Source of the DNA: Cobetia sp. cqz5-12
GTDB lineage: Bacteria > Pseudomonadota > Gammaproteobacteria > Pseudomonadales > Halomonadaceae
Assembly: GCF_016495405.1 (NCBI RefSeq)
Contig: NZ_CP044522.1
Location: 2,046,001-2,110,000, forward strand
Direction of reading: 5' to 3'
Length of the DNA: 64,000 bases
The notes below the pieces were generated by a model. The model did not search any database. It was not told the DNA's origin and worked only from the letters and a program-made list of their open reading frames with translations. Shown one piece after another: positions 56,265 through 64,000 of this stretch (its first letter is position 1; each line of letters begins with the position of its first letter). The translations under genes and the position numbers were made by a program.

Positions 56265-57313
56265 GCGTTCACCTCCGTGCGGTGGCTGTCAGTGGGAGTG
56301 GCGCCATTGCCGTTGGCATCGGTGATGATCGGGGTCCAGCGCTCGCCGGCGACCATGGCATCAACCATATGACAGGCCACCTTGCAGTTGCCGGAGTGGG
56401 CAAAGGCCGGCACCTTCTCGAGGCAGATACTCGCCGCGAAGTCACAGCGCGGGTTGAAGGCGCAGCCGGCCGGAATCTTGGTCAGGGTCGGCATCGAGCC
56501 ACGAATCTGGTTCAGACGGCTGCCGGGTGTGGCCATCTGGGGCAGGGCGTTGATCAGCCCCTGGGTGTAGGGGTGCTGGGCATCATTGATGATCTCGCGG
56601 GTCGGCCCCTGTTCAATGACACGCCCGGCATACATCACCAGGGTGCGCTGGGTGACCTGGCTGACCACGCCGAGGTCGTGTGTGATCAGGATCAGCCCGA
56701 CGTTGTGCTTCTCGCACAGCAGCAGCAAGAGCTCCATGATCTCGGCCTGGATGGTCACATCCAGCGCGGTGGTCGGCTCATCGGCGACGATGATGTCAGG
56801 GTCCAGCAGCAGCGCGATGGCGATGATGATGCGCTGACGCATGCCGCCGGACAGCTCATGAGGGTACTGCTCCAGGCGCTTTTCCGGTGAGGGAATGAAG
56901 ACCTGATTGAGCTTGTGCAGGGCGATGGCGCGCGCATCCTTGCGGGAGATGCGGCGGTGCGCCTTCAGGCACTCGATCATCTGCTCGCCGATGGTCAGCA
57001 CCGGATTGAGCGTCATCATCGGGTCCTGGAAGATCATCGAGATACGGTTGCCGCGAATCGACTGCATCGCCTTGGGCTTGAGGGTGTTGAGCACCTCGCC
57101 ATCGAATTTGATCTCGCCGCCGGCGATGTAGCCGGGCTTGGCGATCAGATTCAGGATGGTGAAGGCCGCGACCGACTTGCCGGCCCCCGATTCACCGACA
57201 ATCCCCAGTCGCTCACCGCGCTCTAGGGTAAAACTGACATCGCGCAGGGCGCGGACCTCACCGCCTCGCATGGCGAAGCGCACGTCGAGGTGGTTGACTT
57301 CAAGTAGTGCCAT
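56261..57313 (-). CDS. dppD: Peptide ABC transporter ATP-binding protein (DppD-like)
   Basis: Second ATPase of the importer. Walker A is IVGESGAGKSVAAF, the signature is ELSGGMRQRIIIAIAL, Walker B is PDIIVADEPTTALD and the switch is LITHDLGVVSQ. The C-terminal extension GSMPTLTKIPAGCAFNPRCDFAASIC has the Cys pattern that binds an iron-sulphur cluster in characterised DppD proteins. It has 350 residues. It begins 20 bases after dppC and overlaps dppF by 4 bp. Confidence 0.92.
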   Translation of the reverse strand: MALLEVNHLDVRFAMRGGEVRALRDVSFTLERGERLGIVGESGAGKSVAAFTILNLIAKPGYIAGGEIKFDGEVLNTLKPKAMQSIRGNRISMIFQDPMMTLNPVLTIGEQMIECLKAHRRISRKDARAIALHKLNQVFIPSPEKRLEQYPHELSGGMRQRIIIAIALLLDPDIIVADEPTTALDVTIQAEIMELLLLLCEKHNVGLILITHDLGVVSQVTQRTLVMYAGRVIEQGPTREIINDAQHPYTQGLINALPQMATPGSRLNQIRGSMPTLTKIPAGCAFNPRCDFAASICLEKVPAFAHSGNCKVACHMVDAMVAGERWTPIITDANGNGATPTDSHRTEVNA

Positions 57314-57333
57314 TGTCTTGACTCCTCTCGGCT

Positions 57334-58317
57334 TCAGCCCTTGTAGAGACGCGGGTTCATGACATCACGCAGCCAGTCGCCCAGCAGGTTGATGACCAGT
57401 ACCAGCACGATCAGCACACCACCGGGGATCAGCGTGATCCACCAGCTGCCTGACTGCAGGTAGTCGAAGCCGGATTTGATCAGTGACCCTAGTGATGGCT
57501 GGGTCTCCGGCATGCCGAGACCGAGGAAGGACAACGCCGCCTCCGAGATGATCGCGTTGGCGATCTGCACCGTGGAGATGACGAAGATCGGCGACAAGGT
57601 GTTGGGCAGGATATGACGGAACATGATGCGGCGGGAGCGGAAGCCCATCACCCGCGCGGCATCGACGTATTCCTTGTTCTTCTCCGCCAGCACCGAGGCA
57701 CGGACGGTACGCGCATACTGTGGCCATTCCGCCAGCCCGATGATCAGGATCAACAGGATCAGCGCGTAGTCCGAGAAGGCGGCACCGCCGAAGGTCGCCT
57801 TGATGATGGCGCCCACCACGATGGCCACCATCAGGGTCGAGAACGACAGCTGGATATCGGCCATGCGCATCAGGAAGGCATCGATGCGCCCGCCCAGGTA
57901 ACCCGCCAGCAGCCCGAAGGTCACGCCGAGCAGTGCCTGCAGGATGACCGCGCCGAAGCCGATCAACAGCGACACGCGTGTGCCGTAGAGAATGGTGGAG
58001 AGCAGATCACGCCCCTGGGCATCCGTGCCCAGCAAGAAGGCGGGGTCACCGCCTGCCATCCATGCCGGCGGCAGCTCCGAGTTCATGATGTCGATGCTGG
58101 CCAGGTCATAGGGGTCGGCCGGGGCGATCCACGGCGCGAGGAAGGCCCCGAGCACCATGGCGATGAACACCAGCAGACAGGCCTGAGCCATCCAGTCACG
58201 CTTGAAGCTGTAGACCAGGTAGGACTCACGGAAACGCTGCCAGCGGCCGGGGACCGCGATGGAGCTGGTCTTCGGGGTGACGGGCGTGTTGCTCGATTGG
58301 GTATTGGATTGGCTCAT
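57334..58317 (-). CDS. dppC: Peptide ABC transporter permease (DppC-like)
   Basis: Inner-membrane permease of 327 residues. It has the N-terminal OppC_N region with the first TM (WMAQACLLVFIAMVLGAFLAPWIAPADPYDL), the characteristic LLGTDAQGRDLLSTILYGTRVSLLIG block and the EAA-loop ATPase contact YVDAARVMGFRSRRIMFRHILPNTL. The ATG at 58317 overlaps the dppB stop as ATGA. A Ser/Thr/Asn-rich leader of about 20 residues precedes the core. Confidence 0.93.
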   Translation of the reverse strand: MSQSNTQSSNTPVTPKTSSIAVPGRWQRFRESYLVYSFKRDWMAQACLLVFIAMVLGAFLAPWIAPADPYDLASIDIMNSELPPAWMAGGDPAFLLGTDAQGRDLLSTILYGTRVSLLIGFGAVILQALLGVTFGLLAGYLGGRIDAFLMRMADIQLSFSTLMVAIVVGAIIKATFGGAAFSDYALILLILIIGLAEWPQYARTVRASVLAEKNKEYVDAARVMGFRSRRIMFRHILPNTLSPIFVISTVQIANAIISEAALSFLGLGMPETQPSLGSLIKSGFDYLQSGSWWITLIPGGVLIVLVLVINLLGDWLRDVMNPRLYKG

Positions 58318-59360
58318 GCCGGTTTCCCCGCAAGCTTGACGGTGGGGTTGACCAGTCCGTAGATCAGATCGACGAGGGTGTTGGTGATCACGAAGATCAC
58401 GCCGACCATCATCAGATAGGCCACGATCAGCGGGATGTCGGAGCGGGTGATGGCCTCGAGGAACATCAGACCCATGCCCGGCCACTGGAAGACGGTCTCG
58501 GTCAGGATGGTGTAGGCCACCATGGTGCCGATCTGCACACCGCCGACGGTGATCACCGGCAGCATGGTGTTCTTCAGTGCGTGCAGGAAGTAGATACGCT
58601 TGAGACCGATACCCTTGGCGCGTGCGAACTTGATGTAGTCCGACTGCAGCACTTCCATCATCTCGGCACGAATCAGGCGGATGAACAGCGGCAGCATGAT
58701 CGAGGCCAGCGAGATGGCCGGCAGTACCAGGTGCCACAGGCCGTCGGCGGTGAAGAAGCCGCTGGACCAGGTGCCCGCGACGTGTACCAGCTCACCACGT
58801 CCGTAGGAGGGCATGCCGCCATCGGTGGACAGCATGCCGTTCAGCACACTGCCCCAGGTGGTATCGCTGGGGAACCAGTCCACCGTCACGCCGATGGCGA
58901 ACAGCTGGATCAACACGATGGCCGTCAGGAAGACCGGCACCGAGATACCGATGATCGAGGTGCCCATGAACAGGCGTGACAGCCAGTTTCGCGGTCGGAT
59001 CGCCGCGAATACCCCGATGGGGGCCGAGAGCAGGATGATGATCAGGCTCGAGGCCATCACCAGCTCCAGCGTGGCGGGCAGGTGCTTGAGAATCACCTCG
59101 GTCGCCGGCTGCTTGTAGAAATACGAGGTGCCGAGATCACCTTGCAGGGCGTTGCCGGCAAAACGCAGATATTGGGTGATGAAGGGGTCGTTGAGGCCCA
59201 GTTCATCGCGCATGACTTCTCGCTGGGCTTCCGACACGGCCTGGCCGGTCATCTCGCGCAGCGGGTCGCCCAGATTGTCCTGGATGGCGAAGCTGATGAT
59301 GCTGATCACGAACATGACCAGTACGGCGTGCATCAGGCGTTTGATCAGAAAGGCAATCAT
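58314..59360 (-). CDS. dppB: Peptide ABC transporter permease (DppB-like)
   Basis: A 348-residue inner-membrane permease. The N-terminal MIAFLIKRLMHAVLVMFVISIISFA, the DPFITQYLRFAGNALQGDLGTSYFY segment and the EAA loop YIKFARAKGIGLKRIYFLHALKNTMLPVITV are typical of DppB/OppB. It starts 325 bases downstream of the binding-protein gene, with two hairpins between, and is translationally coupled to dppC. Confidence 0.93.
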   Translation of the reverse strand: MIAFLIKRLMHAVLVMFVISIISFAIQDNLGDPLREMTGQAVSEAQREVMRDELGLNDPFITQYLRFAGNALQGDLGTSYFYKQPATEVILKHLPATLELVMASSLIIILLSAPIGVFAAIRPRNWLSRLFMGTSIIGISVPVFLTAIVLIQLFAIGVTVDWFPSDTTWGSVLNGMLSTDGGMPSYGRGELVHVAGTWSSGFFTADGLWHLVLPAISLASIMLPLFIRLIRAEMMEVLQSDYIKFARAKGIGLKRIYFLHALKNTMLPVITVGGVQIGTMVAYTILTETVFQWPGMGLMFLEAITRSDIPLIVAYLMMVGVIFVITNTLVDLIYGLVNPTVKLAGKPA

Positions 59361-59685
59361 GGATCGCCACCTTCCTCGTGAGCATCACGATCTGGTGCGA
59401 GTCGGCCATCTTGATGTCGGCCGATCACGCGGGGTGTCAGGAGTCCCGCCTGTCGTTGCGCTGTCATCGGGCACAGGCTCCCCAACCCATCACCGAGAGG
59501 CGATGACAAAAGGGAAGGAACAGGCGGGGGTACGTCGTCGCGTTCAGGTCAGCAGGGCAACCAGAGAGTTCACTTTGGCTAACTCCGGTTGCCTGACTTG
59601 CCTGTCGCGAGGGGGGCGTGGCCAGAAACATGGCACTGAACGAGGCAAAGTGGTTCAGTGCCTGTCACTCACTCACGGCGTGGGG
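59361..59685 (-). promoter_or_regulatory. dppA-dppB intercistronic region with two hairpins
   Basis: There is no gene in these 325 bases. Read on the minus strand, a 10-bp stem (arms 59632-59641 and 59653-59662, GGCACTGAAC) lies 24 bases after the dppA stop. Further on, a longer bulged stem (59548-59597) combines GGCAACC/GGTTGCC with GAGTT/AACTC and an outer GTCA/TGAC. Neither has a T-run. Such structures after a binding-protein gene usually protect its mRNA or limit read-through, giving more DppA than permease. Confidence 0.7.
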
Positions 59686-61281
59686 TCAGTCCTGGTCGAT
59701 GACCAGATCCCCCAGATACGGGAAGTTCATCACGTTCAACACCGGCTCGATGTTGACGCCATCACGCGCGCCCCAGGCCAGGTTCTGCCAGTGCAGCGGC
59801 ACGAAACCGGCATCGTCGTAGACGGCTTTCTCGGCGGCCTGCAGCATCTTGGCGCGCTTCTCGGTGTCGGTCTCCAGGTTGGCCTCGGTGACCATCTTGT
59901 CGACGTCCGGGTTGCAGTAGTTGCCTGAGTTGTACTGGCCGACACCGCTGTCGGCATCAGGGCAGAAGGTCAGGAATTCGAAGAAGTTGGCACTGTCTTC
60001 GGTATCCGAGTGCCAGCCGATCATCATCATGTCAGCCGCACGCGCATCATATTCCGGCCAGTACTGGGCCTTGGGCAGGGTCTTGAGATCTACCGTGATG
60101 TTGATCTTGGCCAGCATCGAGGCGACCGCCTGGGCGATCTTGGCGTCGTTCACATAGCGGTTGTTGGGCGCCATCATGCTGATCTCGAAACCATCCTCGT
60201 ATCCGGCTTCCTTCATCAGCTCCTTGGCCTTGGCCACGTCATAGCGCGGCGTCAGCTCAGGATTGTGGCCCTGATAGCCATCCGGCGACATCTGGGCGGC
60301 GGGAGTCGCGAAGCCTTTCATCAGCTTCTGGGCGATGCCTTCCTGGTTGATGGCGTAGTTGACGGCCTGACGGACACGCTTGTCCTTGAAGGCTTCGACA
60401 CGTTCCTGGTTCATCTGGAAGGTGATGATGCGTGTGCCGCCCATCTCGACCAGGTGCACGCCATCCTGCTTGCGAATACGTTCCAGATCGGTCGGCGGTA
60501 CCGGCGCGATGAAGTCCATGTCGCCGGAAAGCAGCGCCGCGACACGGGTGGCGTTTTCCTTGATCGGCGTCAGCACGATGTCATCGACGTTACCCGGGGA
60601 TTCGGTGTCCCAGTAATCCTCGAAGCGTTCGAAACTGATCTTCACGCCTTGCTGACGGTCGGTGACCTTGTAGGGGCCGGTGCCGGACTCGTTGCGTGAG
60701 GCGAAGGTGTTGGCGGCCTTGGCGATCTCATCCTTGGCCTTGCCGTCTTCGGTCTCACCGGAATAGAACGCGCTGTCCATCGGGAAGATGTAGGTGGCGG
60801 CATTCAGCACCAGCGGGAACGGCTTGTCGGTCACCAGGTCCACGGTGTAGTCATCGACGGCCTTGACGTCAGTGAAGGGTGCGAAGATGGCCTTGAAGTC
60901 GGCACTCTTCTTGAGGCGCTCAATAGTCCAGACCACATCCTTGGCGGAGAAGTCATTGCCGGAGTGGAACTTGACGCCTTCGCGCAGATGGAAGCGCATG
61001 GTGTTGTCGTCGACACGCTCCCAGCTCTTGGCCAGGCGACCATCGAAGCCGAGGTCCTTGTTCCAGCGAATCAGCGGGTCGTAGACCATGTGCGACAGCT
61101 GCAGGGTGCCGCCGGAGAGCTGTTCGTGGATATCGAGGGTCACGGGGTCAGCGTCGTAGGCCATGCGCAGGGTGACGTCTTCGGCCATTGCCGGAGCCGC
61201 CATGGCCAATGTCGCGCTGCCGATCAGCGCACACAGGGTCTTCTTGGGCAAGAAAGACTGGAGGGCATTCTGACGGGTCAT
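59686..61281 (-). CDS. dppA: Periplasmic peptide-binding protein (DppA-like)
   Basis: Extracytoplasmic solute-binding protein family 5, 531 residues from the ATG at 61281 (AAGGG six bases upstream; an ATG two codons earlier is less well spaced). A Sec signal peptide ends AAPAMA (about residue 34). Family blocks include DPLIRWNKDLGFDGRLAKSWE, MRFHLREGVKFHSGNDFSAKDVVWTIER, NESGTGPYKVTD and VRQAVNYAINQEGI. It leads the dpp operon and defines its substrate; dipeptides or short peptides are most likely, but related proteins bind other ligands. Confidence 0.92.
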   Translation of the reverse strand: MTRQNALQSFLPKKTLCALIGSATLAMAAPAMAEDVTLRMAYDADPVTLDIHEQLSGGTLQLSHMVYDPLIRWNKDLGFDGRLAKSWERVDDNTMRFHLREGVKFHSGNDFSAKDVVWTIERLKKSADFKAIFAPFTDVKAVDDYTVDLVTDKPFPLVLNAATYIFPMDSAFYSGETEDGKAKDEIAKAANTFASRNESGTGPYKVTDRQQGVKISFERFEDYWDTESPGNVDDIVLTPIKENATRVAALLSGDMDFIAPVPPTDLERIRKQDGVHLVEMGGTRIITFQMNQERVEAFKDKRVRQAVNYAINQEGIAQKLMKGFATPAAQMSPDGYQGHNPELTPRYDVAKAKELMKEAGYEDGFEISMMAPNNRYVNDAKIAQAVASMLAKINITVDLKTLPKAQYWPEYDARAADMMMIGWHSDTEDSANFFEFLTFCPDADSGVGQYNSGNYCNPDVDKMVTEANLETDTEKRAKMLQAAEKAVYDDAGFVPLHWQNLAWGARDGVNIEPVLNVMNFPYLGDLVIDQD

Positions 61282-62362
61282 GAGCATCCCTTTGCTTGTG
61301 TAGTTTGATTGTTGTTGTGGCGATCCTGCACGGCTATCGAGGTAGACACGCAGGATGCGTTCTAACAGTAGAGAGTCACTTGGTCGCGGGACAATCGAAA
61401 TGTTGAGTAGCCGGATTCAGGTGGTGAATAGCCTTTTCCTCACGACGCAACGTCATCCAGGCTGGTGCAGGGTGCGGGAGGGGCGAAGCGACACCCCGGA
61501 TGTCACACGGCAACACCATCTTTCACATCAATCAAGCTGCGAGCTGCACGCGCCTCCTGTCGAGGCAACGCGGAGAGACTCAGTCCTGCCTCCTGTCGAG
61601 AAAACCACCGTGACACTGGTCTTCCTCTCTCACACCGCAAGCCTTCGCGACAAGAAAATACCAATATAATCAATAATTTGAATGAATAATGATGGTCGGG
61701 CCTCGGGAAGATTCCCGGCCGCGGTGTGGCCGTGTTGTGTGTGCGTCCCGTCAGTCGACAGCGCCTGCTCGAGAGACATTGCGTACGCCGTATGGCGACA
61801 ATCAAGCGTCACGTCACCTGGCGATCAGCAGACGCCATCAGCGGTAGAAAAGCCGACAGGATACGTGGTGATTTTTTGATGAGTGCAGCCTCTGCACTTG
61901 ATTGGTGCGCGTGGCGTTCTGCGACCAAAGTTGCGCCTCTGAGGCCTTTCACGAAGCCCTGCAAGGTCGCTATTGCGCTGTAAAATTCACAAACGCTGCG
62001 CTGAAAGCACGTGAAAGACTTTCCAGCGTAGATGATCACGAGCCCCGTCCCCACTCAATAGACGCCAAGCCATAGGTGATCAGAACATTGCAAGTCAGCA
62101 CATTGGAGGTCAGGCAGATAGGCGACAAGGCAGTCGCCGCTGGCAAGCACTCGCGGCTATGCACTGGCAGAAGGGAGGAGCGTTTGAGGAGGGAGGAGCG
62201 TCTGAGGTAAGGCGGCTGAGGTAAGGCGACTGAGGGCCAGTCTCGATAAGAGGGAGTCCTGAAACGCAACGCGCCTCCCGAGTGGGAGGCGCGTTCAGGA
62301 GGGCACTGACGATAACGCCACCGGCACCCTGTGGCACCGGCAGCTGGATCAGGGCGGCTTGC
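61282..62362. other. Gene-poor kilobase between dppA and can
   Basis: I find no credible coding sequence in these 1081 bases on either strand; all frames are short, start poorly and resemble no family. Base composition is mixed, with a distinctly AT-rich patch at 61655-61695 (containing TATAAT at 61665-61670) that may be a promoter for dppA or an unrecognised RNA. Short tandem units occur at 62172-62232 (GGGAGGAGCGTYTGAGG twice; CTGAGGTAAGGCG twice). The can terminator lies at 62268-62295. Confidence 0.55.
62268..62295 (-). terminator. Terminator of can
   Basis: A perfect 12-bp stem AACGCGCCTCCC with a 4-base loop lies 67 bases after the can stop. Only a short TTT follows on the minus strand. 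Confidence 0.82.
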
Positions 62363-63016
62363 TCAGTCCTGCTGCGGTAACGGCTCGATGCGGTCCACAC
62401 GATACAGCTGCGGCACCTGTGACAGGTTGCTGATGGTGCAATCGAGGTTGTTCACTCGACCATCGGACAGGCCGTAGACCCAGCCGTGCACTTCCAGCTT
62501 CTGACCGCGCTCCCAGGCGCGTTGCAGGATCTTGGTTCTGGCCAGGTTCTGCACCTGAGAGCGGACATTGAGTTCGCACATGCGGTCGACCTGCTCATCC
62601 AGCGGCAGGTCCTTGAGCTCGTCATAGTGCAGATTGTAGAGCTCACGCAGGGTGTGCAGCCAGTAGTCGACCATGCCATTGTCACCGCCGGTGATCGAGG
62701 CACGCACGCCACCACAACCGTAATGGCCGACGATCATGATGTGCTCGACCTTCAGGACATCGACGGCGTACTGGATCACCGACAACGCGTTCATGTCGTT
62801 GTAGTGGATCAGGTTGGCGACATTGCGATGAACGAAGACTTCACCGGGCGGCAGGTCGATGATCTGGTTGGCCGGTACGCGGGAATCCGAGCAGCCGATC
62901 CACAGAAAGTCAGGATTCTGCTGGTCCGAGAGGCGCTTGAAGAACTCAGGGTCGCGCTCGGTCATGGATTCAGCCCAGACCTTGTTTTGCTCAAGCAGCT
63001 TTTCGATATTGCTCAT
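62363..63016 (-). CDS. can: Beta-class carbonic anhydrase
   Basis: Zinc enzyme interconverting CO2 and bicarbonate. The ligands are C42 and D44 (IGCSDSRVPA; D44-R46 dyad), H98 and C101 (VGHYGCGGVRA). The 217 residues and the C-terminal VHGWVYGLSDGRVNNLD match E. coli Can (about 220). It is monocistronic, with a terminator 67 bases downstream, and divergent from gor. Confidence 0.96.
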   Translation of the reverse strand: MSNIEKLLEQNKVWAESMTERDPEFFKRLSDQQNPDFLWIGCSDSRVPANQIIDLPPGEVFVHRNVANLIHYNDMNALSVIQYAVDVLKVEHIMIVGHYGCGGVRASITGGDNGMVDYWLHTLRELYNLHYDELKDLPLDEQVDRMCELNVRSQVQNLARTKILQRAWERGQKLEVHGWVYGLSDGRVNNLDCTISNLSQVPQLYRVDRIEPLPQQD

Positions 63017-63354
63017 GGCAGGGAGACCACTTTTTCAAATGACGGGGGCAGGGGATGGTTCTCACACAGAGGCGTTGGCCGTGATGCCTCTCGGGCGCAG
63101 ACCTTCCGGGCTCAGGCCCTCGAGACAGAGTGACGATGTTACGCGCCCGTAGAGCGCTTCGCCAATGACGGTGCTAGCCCCTGTGCCAGCACGTTGTAAC
63201 TTTTGTCTAACATGCTTGTTGCACATATTTACCGTGTCAGAGGCCACAGGGTCAACCTGAAGGCCGATACGCGGGTAACCGTGCCCATCGTCACGGGACT
63301 CCCGAGGGCGCGCGAGTCCTGATACCATGTGGCCAATTCATCAAGGAGATTCCC
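63017..63354. other. Divergent can/gor intergenic region
   Basis: There is no gene in these 338 bases. An AT-rich patch at 63190-63235 carries the best promoter candidate for gor (listed separately). The can promoter must lie nearer 63020-63100, where nothing distinctive is seen. Confidence 0.55.
63203..63231 (+). promoter_or_regulatory. Probable sigma-70 promoter of gor
   Basis: TTGTCT (63203-63208) and TATTTA (63226-63231) are separated by exactly 17 bases in a locally AT-rich segment about 125 bases before the gor start. Confidence 0.5.
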
Positions 63355-64000
63355 GTGACCGATCAGACCCATCAGCCTGCGACAGGCCAGTTTGACTTCG
63401 ACCTGTTCGTCATTGGTGCCGGCTCCGGCGGCGTTCGCGCTGCCCGTACCGCCGCCGCGACCGGCGCCCGCGTTGCCGTGGCAGAAGACCGCTACCTCGG
63501 CGGTACCTGTGTCAATGTCGGTTGCGTGCCCAAGAAGCTCTACTCCTACGCTGCCCATTACCATGATTCCTTCAAGGACAGCGCCGGCTTTGGTTGGGAT
63601 CTGGGGGACACCCCTCGCTTTGACTGGGCGACCCTGCGCGATCGCAAGACCGCCGAGATCTCTCGTCTGAACGGCATCTATCGCAATCTGCTCAACAACT
63701 CCGGTGCCACGCTGATCGAAGGCCGTGCCAGCATCGCCGATGCCAACACCGTCGTCGTCAATGGCGAGCGCCACACCGCGGCCAAGATTCTGGTTGCCAC
63801 CGGTGGCTGGCCGTTCCTGCCGGACTTCCCGGGTCGTGAACATGCGCTGGATTCCAACCGCATCTTCGACCTGGAAAGCTTCCCGAAGCGCTTCTTCGTC
63901 ATTGGTGGCGGCTATATCGCCGTCGAGTTCGCCAGTATCTTCAATGGCCTGGGGGCCGAGACGCACCTGAGCTATCGCGGCGATCTGTTCCTGCGTGGCT
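63355..64000 (+). CDS. gor: Glutathione-disulfide reductase, 3' end outside window
   Basis: NADPH-dependent flavoenzyme reducing oxidised glutathione. The 215 visible codons give the FAD motif [16 protein letters not shown], the redox-active disulfide [15 protein letters not shown], and the start of the NADPH domain [18 protein letters not shown]. The [19 protein letters not shown] stretch after the disulfide favours glutathione reductase over dihydrolipoamide dehydrogenase, so it does not supply the missing E3 for the bkd complex. The GTG at 63355 has AAGGAG seven bases upstream. About half the protein lies beyond base 64000. Confidence 0.92.
   Translation, partial: MTDQTHQPATGQFDFDLFVIGAGSGGVRAARTAAATGARVAVAEDRYLGGTCVNVGCVPKKLYSYAAHYHDSFKDSAGFGWDLGDTPRFDWATLRDRKTAEISRLNGIYRNLLNNSGATLIEGRASIADANTVVVNGERHTAAKILVATGGWPFLPDFPGREHALDSNRIFDLESFPKRFFVIGGGYIAVEFASIFNGLGAETHLSYRGDLFLRG

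Noticed and set aside
63355..64000. The flavoprotein at the right edge as the missing E3 (lipoamide dehydrogenase) for the bkd complex
   Set aside because: The residues after the redox disulfide follow glutathione reductase, and the gene is 54 kb from bkd.

Overview
The window is a 64 kb piece of a GC-rich (about 60% by eye) gammaproteobacterial chromosome. Family-level similarities and gene order (fmdB-aspS, ruvCAB-ybgC-tolQRAB-pal-cpoB, mtnA/ubiG-mupP-yciK, galU next to a UDP-sugar dehydrogenase-like gene) point to the Pseudomonas/Oceanospirillales side. My best inference, from overall gene style rather than a marker gene, is a marine Halomonadaceae bacterium such as Halomonas or Cobetia. 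I saw no rRNA, tRNA, insertion sequence, prophage or CRISPR array. Almost every gene has a recognisable family, so this is mostly core genome. The interest lies in control sites, in degenerate or altered members of known families, and in a few unassigned proteins.

Layout. 1-9.7 kb: the end of fadD; a DAACS symporter (minus); then the branched-chain 2-oxoacid dehydrogenase operon bkdA1-bkdA2-bkdB. That operon is preceded by a perfect LiuR-like palindrome and followed by a protein-kinase-like gene. 9.7-19.5 kb: aspA (minus) with a divergent HypT-like LysR regulator, nadM-Nudix (minus), a nucleoside hydrolase-ribokinase pair (minus), a Cache/PAS sensor without an output domain, and an hprA-like dehydrogenase (minus). 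19.7-31.7 kb: the long plus-strand block fmdB-aspS-ruvC-ruvA-ruvB-ybgC-tolQ-tolR-tolA-tolB-pal-cpoB-yciK, with a LexA box before ruvC. 31.9-39.5 kb: mupP-ubiG (minus), mtnA, galU plus a UDP-glucose-dehydrogenase homologue that lacks the catalytic cysteine, an MDR-type oxidoreductase (minus) and sodB (minus). 40-49.2 kb: a LexA-box-preceded membrane coiled-coil protein, tamA, tamB, ychJ (minus) and msrA. 49.3-61.3 kb, all minus: a second DAACS symporter, yheT, pepQ, a second HypT-like LysR regulator and a dppABCDF-type peptide importer. 61.3-64 kb: a gene-poor kilobase, then divergent can (minus) and gor (plus, cut by the window end).

How the parts fit. fadD and bkd are catabolic (fatty acids; Val/Leu/Ile 2-oxoacids). 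The Dpp importer with PepQ could import and cleave peptides. The Tol-Pal/CpoB and TamAB modules build and maintain the envelope. ruvCAB and the coiled-coil gene appear to be SOS-linked. MupP would feed recycled MurNAc-6-P back to UDP-MurNAc. SodB, MsrA, Gor and the HypT-like regulators handle oxidative stress. Most genes are bounded by near-perfect, mostly bidirectional hairpin terminators, so transcription units are easy to delimit.
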